Assembly (NCBI GenBank): GCA_031286225.1
Contig: JAITUQ010000046.1
Coordinates: 1-42,385 of the forward strand
From: Candidatus Methanorudis spinitermitis
GTDB taxonomy: Archaea; Methanobacteriota; Methanobacteria; Methanobacteriales; Methanobacteriaceae
Length of the DNA stretch: 42,385 nt
Reading direction: 5' to 3'
In this document: in pieces, positions 17,532 through 26,920 of the stretch
How the letters are laid out: every line of letters begins with the position of its first letter
How positions within the stretch are numbered: the stretch's first letter is position 1
Program-made: the position numbers and the translations under genes
Notes under the pieces: model-generated
What the model was told of the DNA's origin: nothing
What the model saw: only the letters and a program-made list of their open reading frames with translations
The model's database searches: none

Positions 17532-18294
17532 GAGTAAATAGTTAATATATTTTGTTTTATAATGTAATTACTGTTAGCTTATTATTTATTATTATCATAT
17601 ATAATCTTTTTCAGTATTATCAAATCTGAAAAAGTTAAAAAAAATAATGTAATTGCCTATTTTTGAAAATTTATTTCATGTGAAAATAAGGAAAATTTAT
17701 TAATTTTAAAGTGTGACAATTTCAATTTGTTAATTCATACATAACAATGTAAACATTTCCAAATATTCATTATGATATGATGAATAAAAATATTATAAAT
17801 ACTTATGAGATTACTTCTCTTTTCCCCATATATAATTATCTTTTTTTAAAAAATAAATAATTATACATATTAATATTTCTTTCTTTAATTAATTAGTTAA
17901 ACAACAAAACTTAATTTTTATCTATTGTAACTCTAATAGAAAAAGATATATACCAATCATGTATCATTAAGATATATTCTTTCATAATAAGTAGTAATAT
18001 ATTGGATTGTAGTATTATATAAATATCTTCTATAATTTTATTAAAAATGTTTTGTTAAGTTATGTGTATTATTATGAAAAATAATTTTTTAAAATAGATA
18101 ATGTTCAAGAGAAAGTTTTAATAATGGAAAAATTTTTATTTGAATTAAAATCATTATTATATATAAAAATCATTATAAACAAATAACGTATGTAATAAAG
18201 ATCAAAATAGTCTTTATATAAAAAATAAATGAAATTCATATAATTAATAAAAGATTAAGCAAAAAAATCTTTAAGTTGTCATAGCTGATTTCTT
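17532..18294. other. Long AT-rich spacer between msvR and fprA
   Basis: Part of a 980-base divergent spacer, the longest in the window. I see no gene over 30 codons, no RNA gene and no repeat array here. It may hold a long leader, a small RNA or decayed sequence; none can be supported. Confidence 0.5.
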
Positions 18295-18362
18295 ACCGAA
18301 ATTTATATATAGCAGTATTAAGATACTAAAACACGTTAATGTTTTTTTCAATACGAACATTA
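18295..18362 (+). promoter_or_regulatory. fprA promoter with downstream dyad
   Basis: BRE-like ACCGAA (18295-18300) joins the TATA box ATTTATATAT (18301-18310), a strong archaeal promoter. The start of transcription is expected near 18327-18335. Just beyond lies a dyad TAATGTT (18337-18343) ... AACATTA (18356-18362) that includes TACGAA, one half of the box described for MsvR. AACATTA recurs at about 18370. A repressor here would block early elongation or initiation. Confidence 0.6.
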
Positions 18363-18423
18363 CTTAAAAAACATTATGTTTAAAAACTGTTCAATGAATA
18401 ATATATAATTAAGGAGATTATTT

Positions 18424-19647
18424 ATGAAAGCAAAGGCAGAAAAAATAAGTGAAGGAGTATATTGGATAGGAGTCCTCGACTGGGATTTAAGATCTTATCA
18501 TGGATATACTCTAGATGGGACAACATACAATGCATATTTAGTATTTGGTGATGAACAGGTAGCATTAATTGATAATGCATATCCTGGAAAAACTGAAGAA
18601 CTAATGGCCCGTGTAAACGATGCATTTGCCCAAGAAGGAAAAGATGTTAAAGTAGATATTCTTATTCAAAATCATGTGGAAAAAGACCACAGTGGAACAT
18701 TAGTTGATCTTCATAAAAGATTCCCAGAAGCTCCAATTTATTGTACTGAAATAGCTATAAAAGGGCTATTAAGACATTATCCTGAATTAAACGGTTCAAA
18801 ATTTGTTACCGTAGGGACTGGAGATACTTTAGATCTTGGTGGAAAAACATTGGCATTTTTAGAGGCATTTTTACTGCATTGGCCCGATAGCATGTTTACA
18901 TTGTTTGTAGAAGATGGAATTCTCTTCCCAAATGATGCATTTGGTCAACACTTATGTTTCCCAAAAAGATTAGATCATGAAATCCCAGAATATATTTTAA
19001 TGGATGCAACAAAGAAATTCTATGGAAACTTAATTGTTCCTTTATCAAAACTAGTTTTGAAAAAGTTCGAAGAAGTTACAGAGTTAGGCTTACTTGAAAA
19101 AATTAAGATGATTGCTCCATCTCATGGTCAAATATGGACTGATCCAATGAAAGTTATTGGTGCTTATAGTGATTGGGCAACAGGTAAGTGTAAAGATAAA
19201 ATCACCATAATTTATGATACAATGCACTTTTCTACCCAAAAAATGGCTCATGAAATAGCTGAAGGAGTAATAGCTGAAGGATATGATGTAGAGATGTTTT
19301 TCCTACATGAAGATGAAAGAAGTGAAATTGTTAAAAGTATTTTAGATAGTAAAGCAATAGCTATTGGAGCTCCCACCTTAAATGATGAGCCATACCCAAG
19401 CATTGGAGATTTAATGTATTATTTAAAAGGCCTTAGATTCCAAAGAACTGGAATCAAGCGGAAAGCTATTACATTTGGTTCAATGGGAGGTAAAGGAGGA
19501 AGTCCTGAAATCTTGGCTAAAGATCTTAATGATTGTGGTTTTGATGTAATTGACAGTTGTGAAATATATTACATCCCTAATGAAGAAGAAGAAGAACAAT
19601 GCTTTAAATTAGGTCAAAAATTAGTAGAAGAAGCTAAAAAACTTTAG
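18424..19647 (+). CDS. fprA: Coenzyme F420H2 oxidase (FprA, flavodiiron protein)
   Basis: Reduces O2 to water with electrons from F420H2, protecting the anaerobic cell. The N-terminal metallo-beta-lactamase domain holds the diiron ligands in [10 protein letters not shown] (H84, E86, D88, H89), [15 protein letters not shown] and PSHGQIW. The C-terminal flavodoxin domain begins [21 protein letters not shown] (here [17 protein letters not shown]) and ends [10 protein letters not shown], binding FMN. 407 aa matches the enzyme studied in Methanobrevibacter arboriphilus and Methanothermobacter. AAGGAGATTA precedes ATG. It is divergent from msvR and upstream of rubrerythrin. Confidence 0.95.
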   Translation: MKAKAEKISEGVYWIGVLDWDLRSYHGYTLDGTTYNAYLVFGDEQVALIDNAYPGKTEELMARVNDAFAQEGKDVKVDILIQNHVEKDHSGTLVDLHKRFPEAPIYCTEIAIKGLLRHYPELNGSKFVTVGTGDTLDLGGKTLAFLEAFLLHWPDSMFTLFVEDGILFPNDAFGQHLCFPKRLDHEIPEYILMDATKKFYGNLIVPLSKLVLKKFEEVTELGLLEKIKMIAPSHGQIWTDPMKVIGAYSDWATGKCKDKITIIYDTMHFSTQKMAHEIAEGVIAEGYDVEMFFLHEDERSEIVKSILDSKAIAIGAPTLNDEPYPSIGDLMYYLKGLRFQRTGIKRKAITFGSMGGKGGSPEILAKDLNDCGFDVIDSCEIYYIPNEEEEEQCFKLGQKLVEEAKKL

Positions 19648-19868
19648 TTGAATATGATTATAACTAATATTTAACTAAATATTATTTTTTTAGTGAAGTT
19701 TCATTTTAATAAAAAAATTATTAAAATCATAGATTTTAATCTTTTGATTTATAAATATTTTTAATGAAACTTATAAAAATAATGAAAAATAAATATATAT
19801 CAATAGCTTTTATTCTTAAAGCTATAAAAAAATTAAAAGATAAATAAATTAGATAACGGAGTGAAATA

Positions 19869-20282
19869 ATGGTGGACAATGTACACGAAGTCGGTGTTAC
19901 TAAAGGAACTGATTTAGAAGAAGTAGTAAAAGCTAATTTTATGGGTGAAACCCAAGAAGTAGGGATATATTTAGCTATGGCCAGACAAGCAACTAGAGAA
20001 GGTCTTGGTGAAGTAGCTGAGGTATTAAAAAGGTTGGCTTATGAAGAAGCTGATCATGCTGCAAGATTTGCAGAAATGAATGGTATAATAAAGCCAACTT
20101 TAAAAGAAAATTTAGAAATGATGATTGAAGGAGAAAAAATGGCGAATAAAGAGAAAAGAGCTGCCTCTGATAAGGCTAAAGGTAAAAATCTCGAAGATCC
20201 TGCTGACTTCTTCAATGAAAGTTCTAAAGATGAAGGGCGTCATGCTAAAGCTTTAGAAGGAATATTAGAAAGATACTTCTAA
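19869..20282 (+). CDS. Rubrerythrin-like diiron protein without rubredoxin domain
   Basis: Four-helix-bundle peroxide reductase. Diiron ligands are seen in MGETQE (E27 or E30), YEEADH (E59/E60, H63) and KDEGRH (E122, H125). 137 aa: the usual C-terminal rubredoxin domain is absent, so electrons must come from a separate rubredoxin, ferredoxin or flavoprotein. A GGAGTGA ribosome site precedes ATG. It lies 221 bases after fprA with its own TATA-like sequence (about 19787-19800). It completes an oxygen and peroxide defence set with fprA and msvR. Confidence 0.9.
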   Translation: MVDNVHEVGVTKGTDLEEVVKANFMGETQEVGIYLAMARQATREGLGEVAEVLKRLAYEEADHAARFAEMNGIIKPTLKENLEMMIEGEKMANKEKRAASDKAKGKNLEDPADFFNESSKDEGRHAKALEGILERYF

Positions 20283-20353
20283 ATATTCTTTCTTTTTATT
20301 TTTTATAAATCTTTAAAGCATTCTATTGCATTTAAAAAAAATTCAAATTTCTT

Positions 20354-20403
20354 TTAAAAAAAATCAAAAATGATAAATGGGAATTTTTCATTGATTTTTT
20401 TAA
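20354..20403 (+). terminator. Hairpin after rubrerythrin gene
   Basis: TTAAAAAAAATCAA (20354-20367) can pair with TTGATTTTTTTAA (20391-20403), leaving a 23-base loop. It is followed by T-rich DNA. A likely transcription end. The remaining spacer to 20831 holds AT-rich sequence and a small hairpin AGAAGT-GA-ACTTCT near 20710, with no convincing gene. Confidence 0.4.
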
Positions 20404-20831
20404 TTATTCTACTTTTTCTTTATTTAAATATTAAAATCATTATTTTTCAAATAACTCTTTTTAATTATTCCAAATTTCAAAATATCATCATTTTCAAAAA
20501 AAATAGTCATTTTTCAATGATTAATGGTGAAAAATTTGGTAAAACACTATATTTAGCATTATCAATAGATATTATAAAAATTGTGTTTTTAAAAAGCTGA
20601 ATTATTAAAAGATATTAGCTATCAATTTATTTATTACTATAAAAAAATCTAATTATAGTTTTTATCTAATATTTATACATTAAAAAAATAGAAATAAACT
20701 TCATAAATAAGAAGTGAACTTCTCAAATAAGAAATTAAAAGCAGAAATTTATAATTAGCTACAATTTTGTGAATATAACTATAAAATATCTTATAACTTT
20801 TAATAATATACTCTAATTAGGAGAAATTCAG

Positions 20832-21165
20832 ATGAAAGTAGCTATTGTTAGAGATGAGTCTTCATTTGGTGAAAAATCCTATGAAACAATAAAACAAGGA
20901 TTTAAAACAGAATTAATTGATATTGAATCTCCCTCTGAAATTTTTATAGACAAATTAATTCTAGATAAAAAAATTATAACCCATTTATCAAGATTTGACA
21001 TTATAGTTACTTACATAAAACAAGCAGATATGACATTAGAAATTGTAGAAAAACTTCATAAAGTATCTTGGATAATAATTGGAATCTGGAGAGGCAAAGG
21101 GTTTAAAACAGTTATTAAAATATAAAAATATTTCTGTTCCAGATGTAATGTGCAGTTAAAAATGA
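20832..21165 (+). pseudogene. Truncated DUF166 family gene
   Basis: The frame from 20832 gives MKVAIVRDESSFGEKSYETI and on to VSWIIIGIWRGKGFK, the first half of a DUF166 protein, then stops at 21123-21125. Shifting one base, the next frame reads KNISVPDVMCS before another stop, which is how the family continues. So there is a frameshift plus loss of the remainder; intact members are about twice as long. The ribosome site AGGAG and start are still good, so a 97-aa product could be made. Family call from pattern memory. Confidence 0.6.
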
Positions 21166-21334
21166 TTTAAATAATTAAAATATATATTTTTTTAATAAAA
21201 AAATTATTAAGCTTTATTTTTAAAGTTAAAGATATTAAGAAACGATATTTTGGAAATAAATTAATGTTATGAAAATCATTAATTAAAATCTTTCCTTTAA
21301 TGACTATATTCAAATAAAAAAAATGTAAAAAGTA

Positions 21335-21487
21335 AAATTAATTAGCAGCTAGAGATTCAAAACCCTAATTTGATTCAAACTATACGGATTATTCACCTGT
21401 TAGAGGTTTAAATTCCTTATTTGGTTCAAAATCATGGGATTATTCATCTGCTGGAGGTTCAGGTTCTTCATTTGGCTCAGGATCAGA
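21335..21487 (-). repeat. Three 51-bp tandem repeats across a stop codon
   Basis: Three units of exactly 51 bases (21335-21385, 21386-21436, 21437-21487). On the minus strand each carries a version of GAACCAAAT...GAACCT...GGTGAATAATCC. The first unit encodes the C-terminus and TAA stop of the lipoprotein at 21440-21676; the other two are decayed copies lying beyond that stop. Because 51 is a multiple of three the frame is kept, and the second unit still reads FEPNKEFKPLTGE. Confidence 0.75.
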
Positions 21488-21676
21488 AGGATTGTTATTA
21501 CTTCTTGACGAATCTTTTCCAGATAATGGACTTTCAGTTTTTTGAGGTATATCATCGTTAACTTGATCATTATCATTAGATATTTCCATAGAACTATCAT
21601 CATCTCCGATACAGCCACTAACAGCGACAACAGCTATGATGGTTATAAGTATTAATCCAATTAATTTTTTGTCCAT
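21440..21676 (-). CDS. Small lipoprotein, acidic Pro-rich
   Basis: A signal peptide MDKKLIGLILITIIAVVAV ends at the lipobox SGC (Cys22 from the chosen start). A short mature chain rich in Asp, Ser, Pro and Glu follows, with no folded domain visible. It is probably a lipid-anchored surface protein; function unknown. I chose the ATG at 21674-21676 rather than one five codons upstream, since GGTG lies about 10 bases before it. The C-terminus lies in a tandem repeat. It is 100 bases downstream of, and in line with, nothing clearly co-transcribed. Confidence 0.65.
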   Translation of the reverse strand: MDKKLIGLILITIIAVVAVSGCIGDDDSSMEISNDNDQVNDDIPQKTESPLSGKDSSRSNNNPSDPEPNEEPEPPADE

Positions 21677-21771
21677 TGTTTTCAACACCATTTTATTAAA
21701 TATTTCTAAATATTTATTCCATTTTTATTCTGTATTTATTCAGTTTTTTTAATAATTATTTTTTCATTTAA

Positions 21772-22932
21772 TTACAATAATCCATTACCAATACCTGCAA
21801 TTAAGCTTATAGCTATTATAAATATGAAAAACCAAGATAATATTGTTATTGCTGGTTTAACAATTTTATCTGAAAGCTTATATCTTAAAAGATCTTCAAG
21901 TAAATATCCACCATCTAATGGCTTCATAGGCAATATATTAAATAATCCAACAGCTAAATTAAGGAAAAATATCCAATTAAACATTTCAAGTAGTGAAAAC
22001 CAAGCCCAAGGTAATTGATCTCCAAAAACATTAGCTACATCAGATTTGACTTCAAAATTTTTAACTGCTTGAATTCCCATATAACCTAAAGATTTATTAT
22101 TCGGATTTGTTCCTGCTGTAAAATTGTATTTTCCTTGATCTGTTACAATATCAACCATTTCACCAGATTTTAATGTTAAAATAGCTTCAGAATAGCTATT
22201 TACATCTGAAACATTGTGACCATTAATAGATTTTATTATCATCCCTGATTTTAGTATATTGCTTGCAGGAGCTCCATCTATAACCCTATCAATTTCTATT
22301 CCATTTTCCTGAAAAGTAGCTGGAAGAGCTATTGAAGAAATCAAAAGAGTTATTAAAATTGCAATTAGTGCAAATGATAAGTTAGCTATCGATCCTGCCC
22401 CGTAAATTCTCATTCTTGATATTTTTTTTATATTTTTAATTTCTTCTTCCTCAGGTTCTACAAATGCTCCTGGAAGTACTGCAAATAAAAGTAATCCTAT
22501 AGATTTTATACCAACTTTCTCACGTCTTGCTAAAATACCATGAGCAAATTCATGTACAATTATAACAGTAGCTAAACCTATAATTCCATAAACAAAGGGT
22601 ATAAATATGGGAGAACCTGGAATTTCAACACCAGGAATTACTAAAGAAACTGAAGGAGTATCAACTATAGTTGAAAGCGATGATAAAAGCATGTATGCTA
22701 TTGTTATCATAGCTCCAAATGAAATAACAATTCCAATATTCATGAACCATTTCCAAAACTTTGGAGATAAATTAGCTATTTTATCTATAAAGCCTCGAAG
22801 TCTTTTAGTTTTCCACATAATTGTTGGAAAATTAACATCTACCCCATAATTAACAAGTTTATCCTTAAATATTAAGGCAACTATCCATATAACTACAAAT
22901 CCAATTGCATAATACCATAATGCATTCATCAT
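21772..22932 (-). CDS. Site-2 protease family intramembrane metalloprotease (M50)
   Basis: Cuts membrane-embedded substrates. Zinc motif VHEFAHG (H127, E128, H131) in one membrane span, and the third ligand region NILPMKPLDGGYL near 340. A PDZ-like domain (about 205-290, DRVIDGAPASNILKSG and IKSINGHNVSD) lies between. Membrane spans at about 5-23, 65-88, 113-130, 180-205, 325-345 and 365-385. The acidic FVEPEEEEIKN loop follows the active site, as in archaeal S2P relatives. 386 aa. Adjacent ATGs leave the start uncertain by one codon. Substrate unknown. Confidence 0.88.
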   Translation of the reverse strand: MMNALWYYAIGFVVIWIVALIFKDKLVNYGVDVNFPTIMWKTKRLRGFIDKIANLSPKFWKWFMNIGIVISFGAMITIAYMLLSSLSTIVDTPSVSLVIPGVEIPGSPIFIPFVYGIIGLATVIIVHEFAHGILARREKVGIKSIGLLLFAVLPGAFVEPEEEEIKNIKKISRMRIYGAGSIANLSFALIAILITLLISSIALPATFQENGIEIDRVIDGAPASNILKSGMIIKSINGHNVSDVNSYSEAILTLKSGEMVDIVTDQGKYNFTAGTNPNNKSLGYMGIQAVKNFEVKSDVANVFGDQLPWAWFSLLEMFNWIFFLNLAVGLFNILPMKPLDGGYLLEDLLRYKLSDKIVKPAITILSWFFIFIIAISLIAGIGNGLL

Positions 22933-23415
22933 TCCACTCTTTCTTAAAAATAATCCTAATATTATTTGAATTTCAATACAAATATTATAATTTTTTATAA
23001 AATTTTACTTTATAAATAATTGTTTTATTATCTATAATATTTTTGCTTTAAAATAATTATTTAATGAAGAAACTTTTTTAATAAATAGTTTTTTCATAAG
23101 TATTATTTTCATATATAACTTGACAGTATTCATTATTTTTAATATTAAATTAATAAATATCATTATTTTCATTTTAAAAATGCTTATAATTTTTATTTTA
23201 AAAATAAACATGATAAATATCTTTATTTTTATTATTAAATATTTATAATTTTTTTTGAAAAATAAGTATAATAATAGCTAATATAAATTTAATATATTTT
23301 TTAAAATTAATCTTGAGACAATATTTTATTTTTAACTAATTGATAAATTAATATTTAAATCAATTTATAAAGTTATTGAATTATATATTCATTTATCAAA
23401 AGCCTATATAATTTA
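22933..23415. other. AT-rich spacer with degenerate direct repeats
   Basis: 483 bases with no gene. ATAAATATCATTATTTTCATT near 23153 is loosely repeated as ATAAATATCTTTATTTTTATT near 23212, and similar TTTTATTTTAAAAAT blocks recur, forming a degenerate tandem pattern. Confidence 0.4.
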
Positions 23416-24636
23416 TTATTTATTCCAATTCATATTATCAAAGAATAAAACATCCACCCAATCACCTTTAGCTACTCCTTCTTGATTTTCATCAATTATA
23501 ACATAGCTATTTGCCTCGACCATAGACCGAATAATTCCTGATCCTCTATTTAATACATATTTAGTATTTTTATCATCTGAAAATGTTCTTACATAATCAG
23601 TTCGACCTAAATTTGAAAATATCTTTAAAGTTGCTATTCGTTTCTCAACTTTAGGATTATAAAGAATATTTTGCATTTTAAATAAGTATTGACGAACTAA
23701 AGCATCAAACTGCCCCATTGCAGCTACAGGATATCCTGAAAGCATGAATACTGGAGTATTATTTACAATTCCAAACCCAAAGGGTTTGCCTGGTCTTAAA
23801 GCTACTCCATGAATAAGTACTTCTCCAATGTCATCGACAGCATCAATTACAACATCTCCTTTACTAATAGCTGTTCCTCCAGTAGTAATAACAAGATCAT
23901 AATCATTAGTTCCATTTAAAATAGCTTCTCTAACTTTGTAAAAATTATCCTGTGAATGTTCAATTTCAATATCTGCTCCTGTACTTTTAATCATTGCAGA
24001 TATTGTATACTTATTAGAGTTAATTGTTTGAGCTTTTTCTAATTTAGGAGAAGGTTCAACTAATTCATTTCCTGTAATAATCAATTTAACATTTGGTTTT
24101 TTATAAACTTCAATTTTATTAAAACCAGCTGATGCTATCAATCCCATTTCCTGAGGTCTGATAATAGTACAAGATTTAGCTACTTTATCTCCTTTTTTTA
24201 AATCTTCACCACAAAAAGCTATATTATCATTTGGAGTCACTTGAGAATGAATTTCTAAATTTTCTCCATCAGATACTGTGTATTCTTCCATTAAAACTGC
24301 ATTGGCTCCATCTGGTATAGGAGCACCAGTAGCTATTTTAATAGCTTCCCCTTCTTTTAGCTCTTTTGTAGAAAAGTCTCCAGCTCCAATTTGATCAATT
24401 ATTTTAAGATTTTTTACTACATTAGATGAAGCTCCAAAAGTATCTTCTGCTTTAACAGCATATCCGTCCATAGCTGATTTGTCAAAAGGAGGGGAATCAT
24501 GAAGTGAATATATTTCCTTAGCTAATACTCGCAAGTAAGAATCTTCAAGATTTATAATCTCAGTTTCCATGACTTTTTGATTTCCCCCAAGAATAGCTAA
24601 AGCTTCTGATAATGGAATTAATTCTGATAAAAACAT
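23416..24636 (-). CDS. moeA: Molybdopterin molybdenumtransferase
   Basis: Inserts molybdate (or tungstate) into adenylylated molybdopterin, the final step of cofactor assembly for formylmethanofuran and formate dehydrogenases. Domain motifs in order: PPFDKSAMDGYAV, IATGAPIPDGANAVL, GEDLKKGD, VKLIITGNELVEP, VITTGGTAISKGD (the MPT-binding loop), LRPGKPFGFG, MLSGYPVAA, then a short C-terminal beta domain. 406 aa, the normal MoeA length. Paralogues with this layout occur in pairs in methanogens; which one this is cannot be told. Stands alone, at the left edge of the atypical island. Confidence 0.9.
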   Translation of the reverse strand: MFLSELIPLSEALAILGGNQKVMETEIINLEDSYLRVLAKEIYSLHDSPPFDKSAMDGYAVKAEDTFGASSNVVKNLKIIDQIGAGDFSTKELKEGEAIKIATGAPIPDGANAVLMEEYTVSDGENLEIHSQVTPNDNIAFCGEDLKKGDKVAKSCTIIRPQEMGLIASAGFNKIEVYKKPNVKLIITGNELVEPSPKLEKAQTINSNKYTISAMIKSTGADIEIEHSQDNFYKVREAILNGTNDYDLVITTGGTAISKGDVVIDAVDDIGEVLIHGVALRPGKPFGFGIVNNTPVFMLSGYPVAAMGQFDALVRQYLFKMQNILYNPKVEKRIATLKIFSNLGRTDYVRTFSDDKNTKYVLNRGSGIIRSMVEANSYVIIDENQEGVAKGDWVDVLFFDNMNWNK

Positions 24637-24873
24637 AAAAACACCTATGTCTAAATAATATAATAATATAATGACAAGTAAATGAATAAATCATTGAACA
24701 AAGATAATAACTGCATATCAAATATAAAGTATGTTTATTAATAAATAAAGACTTTATGATTTAATTATCAACCTGTAAATCTATGAATAAATTGCATTAA
24801 TAGATTCTATTTTAGAAAATAATATTTTTTAAATTAAATTAGTAATTTTTACAAACAATTAAAATTGATATTA

Positions 24874-25072
24874 AATTAAAGGGGACTGTCAAAAATCGGT
24901 CCGATATTTTAATTTTAAATTAAAAACTTCATGAAGTTAAATTTAAAATTTTGTATTTTTGACGGATTTGGAGTAAATAAACAGTTTTTAAATGTTTTTC
25001 AGATTATGGTAAATTTAAAACTTCAAAGATATTTTGAAAAACCTGGCCGATTTTTGACAGTCACAATTAAAG
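24874..25072. mobile_element. 183-bp MITE with 8-bp target duplication
   Basis: The element is 24882-25064, flanked by identical AATTAAAG at 24874-24881 and 25065-25072. Terminal inverted repeats are GGGACTGTCAAAAATCGGTC on the left and, reversed, GTGACTGTCAAAAATCGGCC on the right (18 of 20 match). It has no open frame. Internally it has the palindrome ACTTCATGAAGT and the block GTAAATAAAC, which also occurs inside the 101-bp MITE. The parent insertion sequence is not in the window. Confidence 0.9.
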
Positions 25073-25297
25073 AAATTTAAAATTTATTGTGAATTTTATT
25101 TTGATTTTTATTATAATTTAATTTTTTTATTTAAAAATTCAATGATAAAAAAATAAATTATATTTATCTATTTTTTCATTAAAATTTTAATTTAAAAAAT
25201 TTTTATATTCATTTATTCTTAATTTAAATAATTATGATATATATTTTTTAAATAATAAAATTATTAAGCTTTGTTTTAAAGCTTTAACTTTAAAAAT

Positions 25298-25320
25298 TTA
25301 GAAAAGCAAAGCTTTTCTAA
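25298..25320. repeat. Intergenic hairpin TTAGAAAAGC
   Basis: Perfect arms TTAGAAAAGC and GCTTTTCTAA around AAA, followed to about 25395 by weaker hairpins, including AAATC-ATA-GATTT. A near copy of the arrangement lies at 36043-36111. The surrounding stretch 25073-25523 has no gene. Confidence 0.55.
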
Positions 25321-25523
25321 CACTGCAAAGTCAAAACTTTACAAAGTTTAAAAAATCATAGATTTTACAAAAATTAAAAAAGCTAAGTTTTTCTTTATTA
25401 TGTAAATTAATGACAAAAAGTATCGATTCTTTGAAAGCAAATTAATCTATTAGCAATTCATTTATTACAATTTTTTCAGGGATATAAAAAAATAAAATAA
25501 TATGAAAAAAGGAGGGAGAAAAT

Positions 25524-26312
25524 ATGTCATCAAATGAAAAAATAATACAAACAAGATATGCAAACAAAAGTGAAGAAAATAGAGCAACATTATCAAGAGC
25601 TGATGGTCTTGAATTCTATTTTACAAAAAAATTATTGGAAAAGTATGTAAATAAACAATCATCTGTAATCGAAATTGGCTGTGGAACTGGATATTATGGA
25701 ATGTTTTTATCAGATAAATGTAAGGAATATACTGGAGTAGATTTAACCCCTGAAAACATTGAATTATTCAATGAAAAAATATTAAATAAAAAAATTAAAA
25801 ATATATCCACAATTGTAGGAGATGCCACCGATTTAGTGAATATTAGAAATAATACATTTGATATTGTCTTGGTTCTTGGACCTATGTATCATTTACCCCC
25901 AGATGAGAGAGAATTAGTATTTAGTGAAGCAAAAAGGATTTGTAAAGACAATGGAATCATTATTTTCGCGTATATAAATAAGTATGGTGCATACTTACAA
26001 TGTGGAATATTGGCATTTCCTGATATATATCCCAATCAAAAAGCAAATGAATGTGTACTAATAAAAGGAATTGATGATGTAAATCCTGACTTTTATTATA
26101 CAATCCCTGAAGAAATAGAAAATTCTGCAAAAAACCATGGATTGACAAAATTAAAAAATGTTGGAGTAAATTTTGCTTTTAATAAAGAACAAATAAACAA
26201 CATGGATGAAGAAAAATTTAGATTATGGCTAGATTTTTCCAATTATTTATGTAATAGTGAATCATGTACTGGATTAAGTGCTCATTCATTATTAGTATGT
26301 AAAAAAATATAA
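25524..26312 (+). CDS. Class I SAM-dependent methyltransferase, substrate unknown
   Basis: 262 aa. Motif I VIEIGCGTGYYG (about 47-58), the acidic end of strand 2 in YTGVDLTPENIEL, VGDATDL, and the strand-4 region FDIVLVLGPMYHLPPDE are those of UbiE/MenG-like small-molecule methyltransferases. The C-terminal half carries LWLDFSNYLC and ends VCKKI. A strong GGAGG precedes ATG. The gene looks intact, unlike most of its island neighbours, and contains no TAGCTA. Probably acquired by transfer. Confidence 0.82.
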   Translation: MSSNEKIIQTRYANKSEENRATLSRADGLEFYFTKKLLEKYVNKQSSVIEIGCGTGYYGMFLSDKCKEYTGVDLTPENIELFNEKILNKKIKNISTIVGDATDLVNIRNNTFDIVLVLGPMYHLPPDERELVFSEAKRICKDNGIIIFAYINKYGAYLQCGILAFPDIYPNQKANECVLIKGIDDVNPDFYYTIPEEIENSAKNHGLTKLKNVGVNFAFNKEQINNMDEEKFRLWLDFSNYLCNSESCTGLSAHSLLVCKKI

Positions 26313-26521
26313 GCAGATTGTGAACTTTGTTTAACTGGATTGTATATGTACATTACTTGTAGAAGATTTCAGTGAATTAAATCAGTCACTTCACTCCCAC
26401 AACTCTTTAACCATGTTTACCCCCACTACAAACCTATAATTTACTTTATAAGATAAACTATAAGGTTATACCAAACAATGGACAAATTGGTTTAAAAATA
26501 TTGAAAAAATTGATAAATATT

Positions 26522-26540
26522 CGAAAAATATTTATAATAT
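26522..26540 (+). promoter_or_regulatory. Promoter before the broken ABM-like gene
   Basis: CGAAAAATATTTATAATAT joins a BRE-like purine run to a TATA box, a classic archaeal promoter. It is placed about 60-80 bases before the start of the decayed gene at 26602. A similar block lies near 28885-28915 with no surviving plus-strand gene after it. Confidence 0.5.
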
Positions 26541-26601
26541 TCCATAGAATGTCATATTATATTAATATAATAAAAAAATGTTTAAAAGGAAAGCATATCT
26601 A

Positions 26602-26899
26602 ATGTCAAATGCAATTTGGTTTATATCTTATAAACTTGTGAAAGGAGCATCTATACCAGACTTCTTACTTGCATCAAAAAAATTAAATAATGAGTATATG
26701 TCTAAGCAAAAAGGTTATATTTCATGGAAACAACTTGTCGAAGAGGAAACTTGGGCTGACTTACTTACTTGGGAAACAATGGACGATGCCAAAAAATATT
26801 AGAATCAGATAGTGAGAATGAATTGGCTGAAAAGTTTTATTCATTCATTAACCAAAAAGTGTTAAAGTTCATCTTTTTTCTGTTGAAAAAAGTTATTAA
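26602..26899 (+). pseudogene. Broken antibiotic-biosynthesis-monooxygenase-like (dimeric barrel) gene
   Basis: MSNAIWFISYKLVKGASIPD, then KQKGYISWKQLVEEETWADL and TWETMDDAKK, then TAG. One frame over, the protein resumes LESDSENELAEKFYSFIN; a further shift gives VKVHLFSVEKSY and TAA at 26897-26899. At least two frameshifts therefore break a small protein of about 98 residues. The pattern fits the ABM/YdhR-like ferredoxin-fold group with bacterial relatives. No tryptophan codon has been lost here; all are TGG. Confidence 0.6.
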
Positions 26900-26920
26900 T
26901 TCCGTATTAGTAGGTAAAAT

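Noticed and set aside
20370..20600. 76-codon frame on the plus strand (MINGNFSLIFLIILLF...)
   Set aside because: Low-complexity Ile/Phe/Leu sequence in AT-rich spacer; it starts inside a terminator-like hairpin and has no ribosome site.
21400..21630. 76-codon frame overlapping the lipoprotein gene
   Set aside because: Out-of-frame reading of the lipoprotein and its tandem repeats; its repeated peptide simply reflects the DNA repeat.
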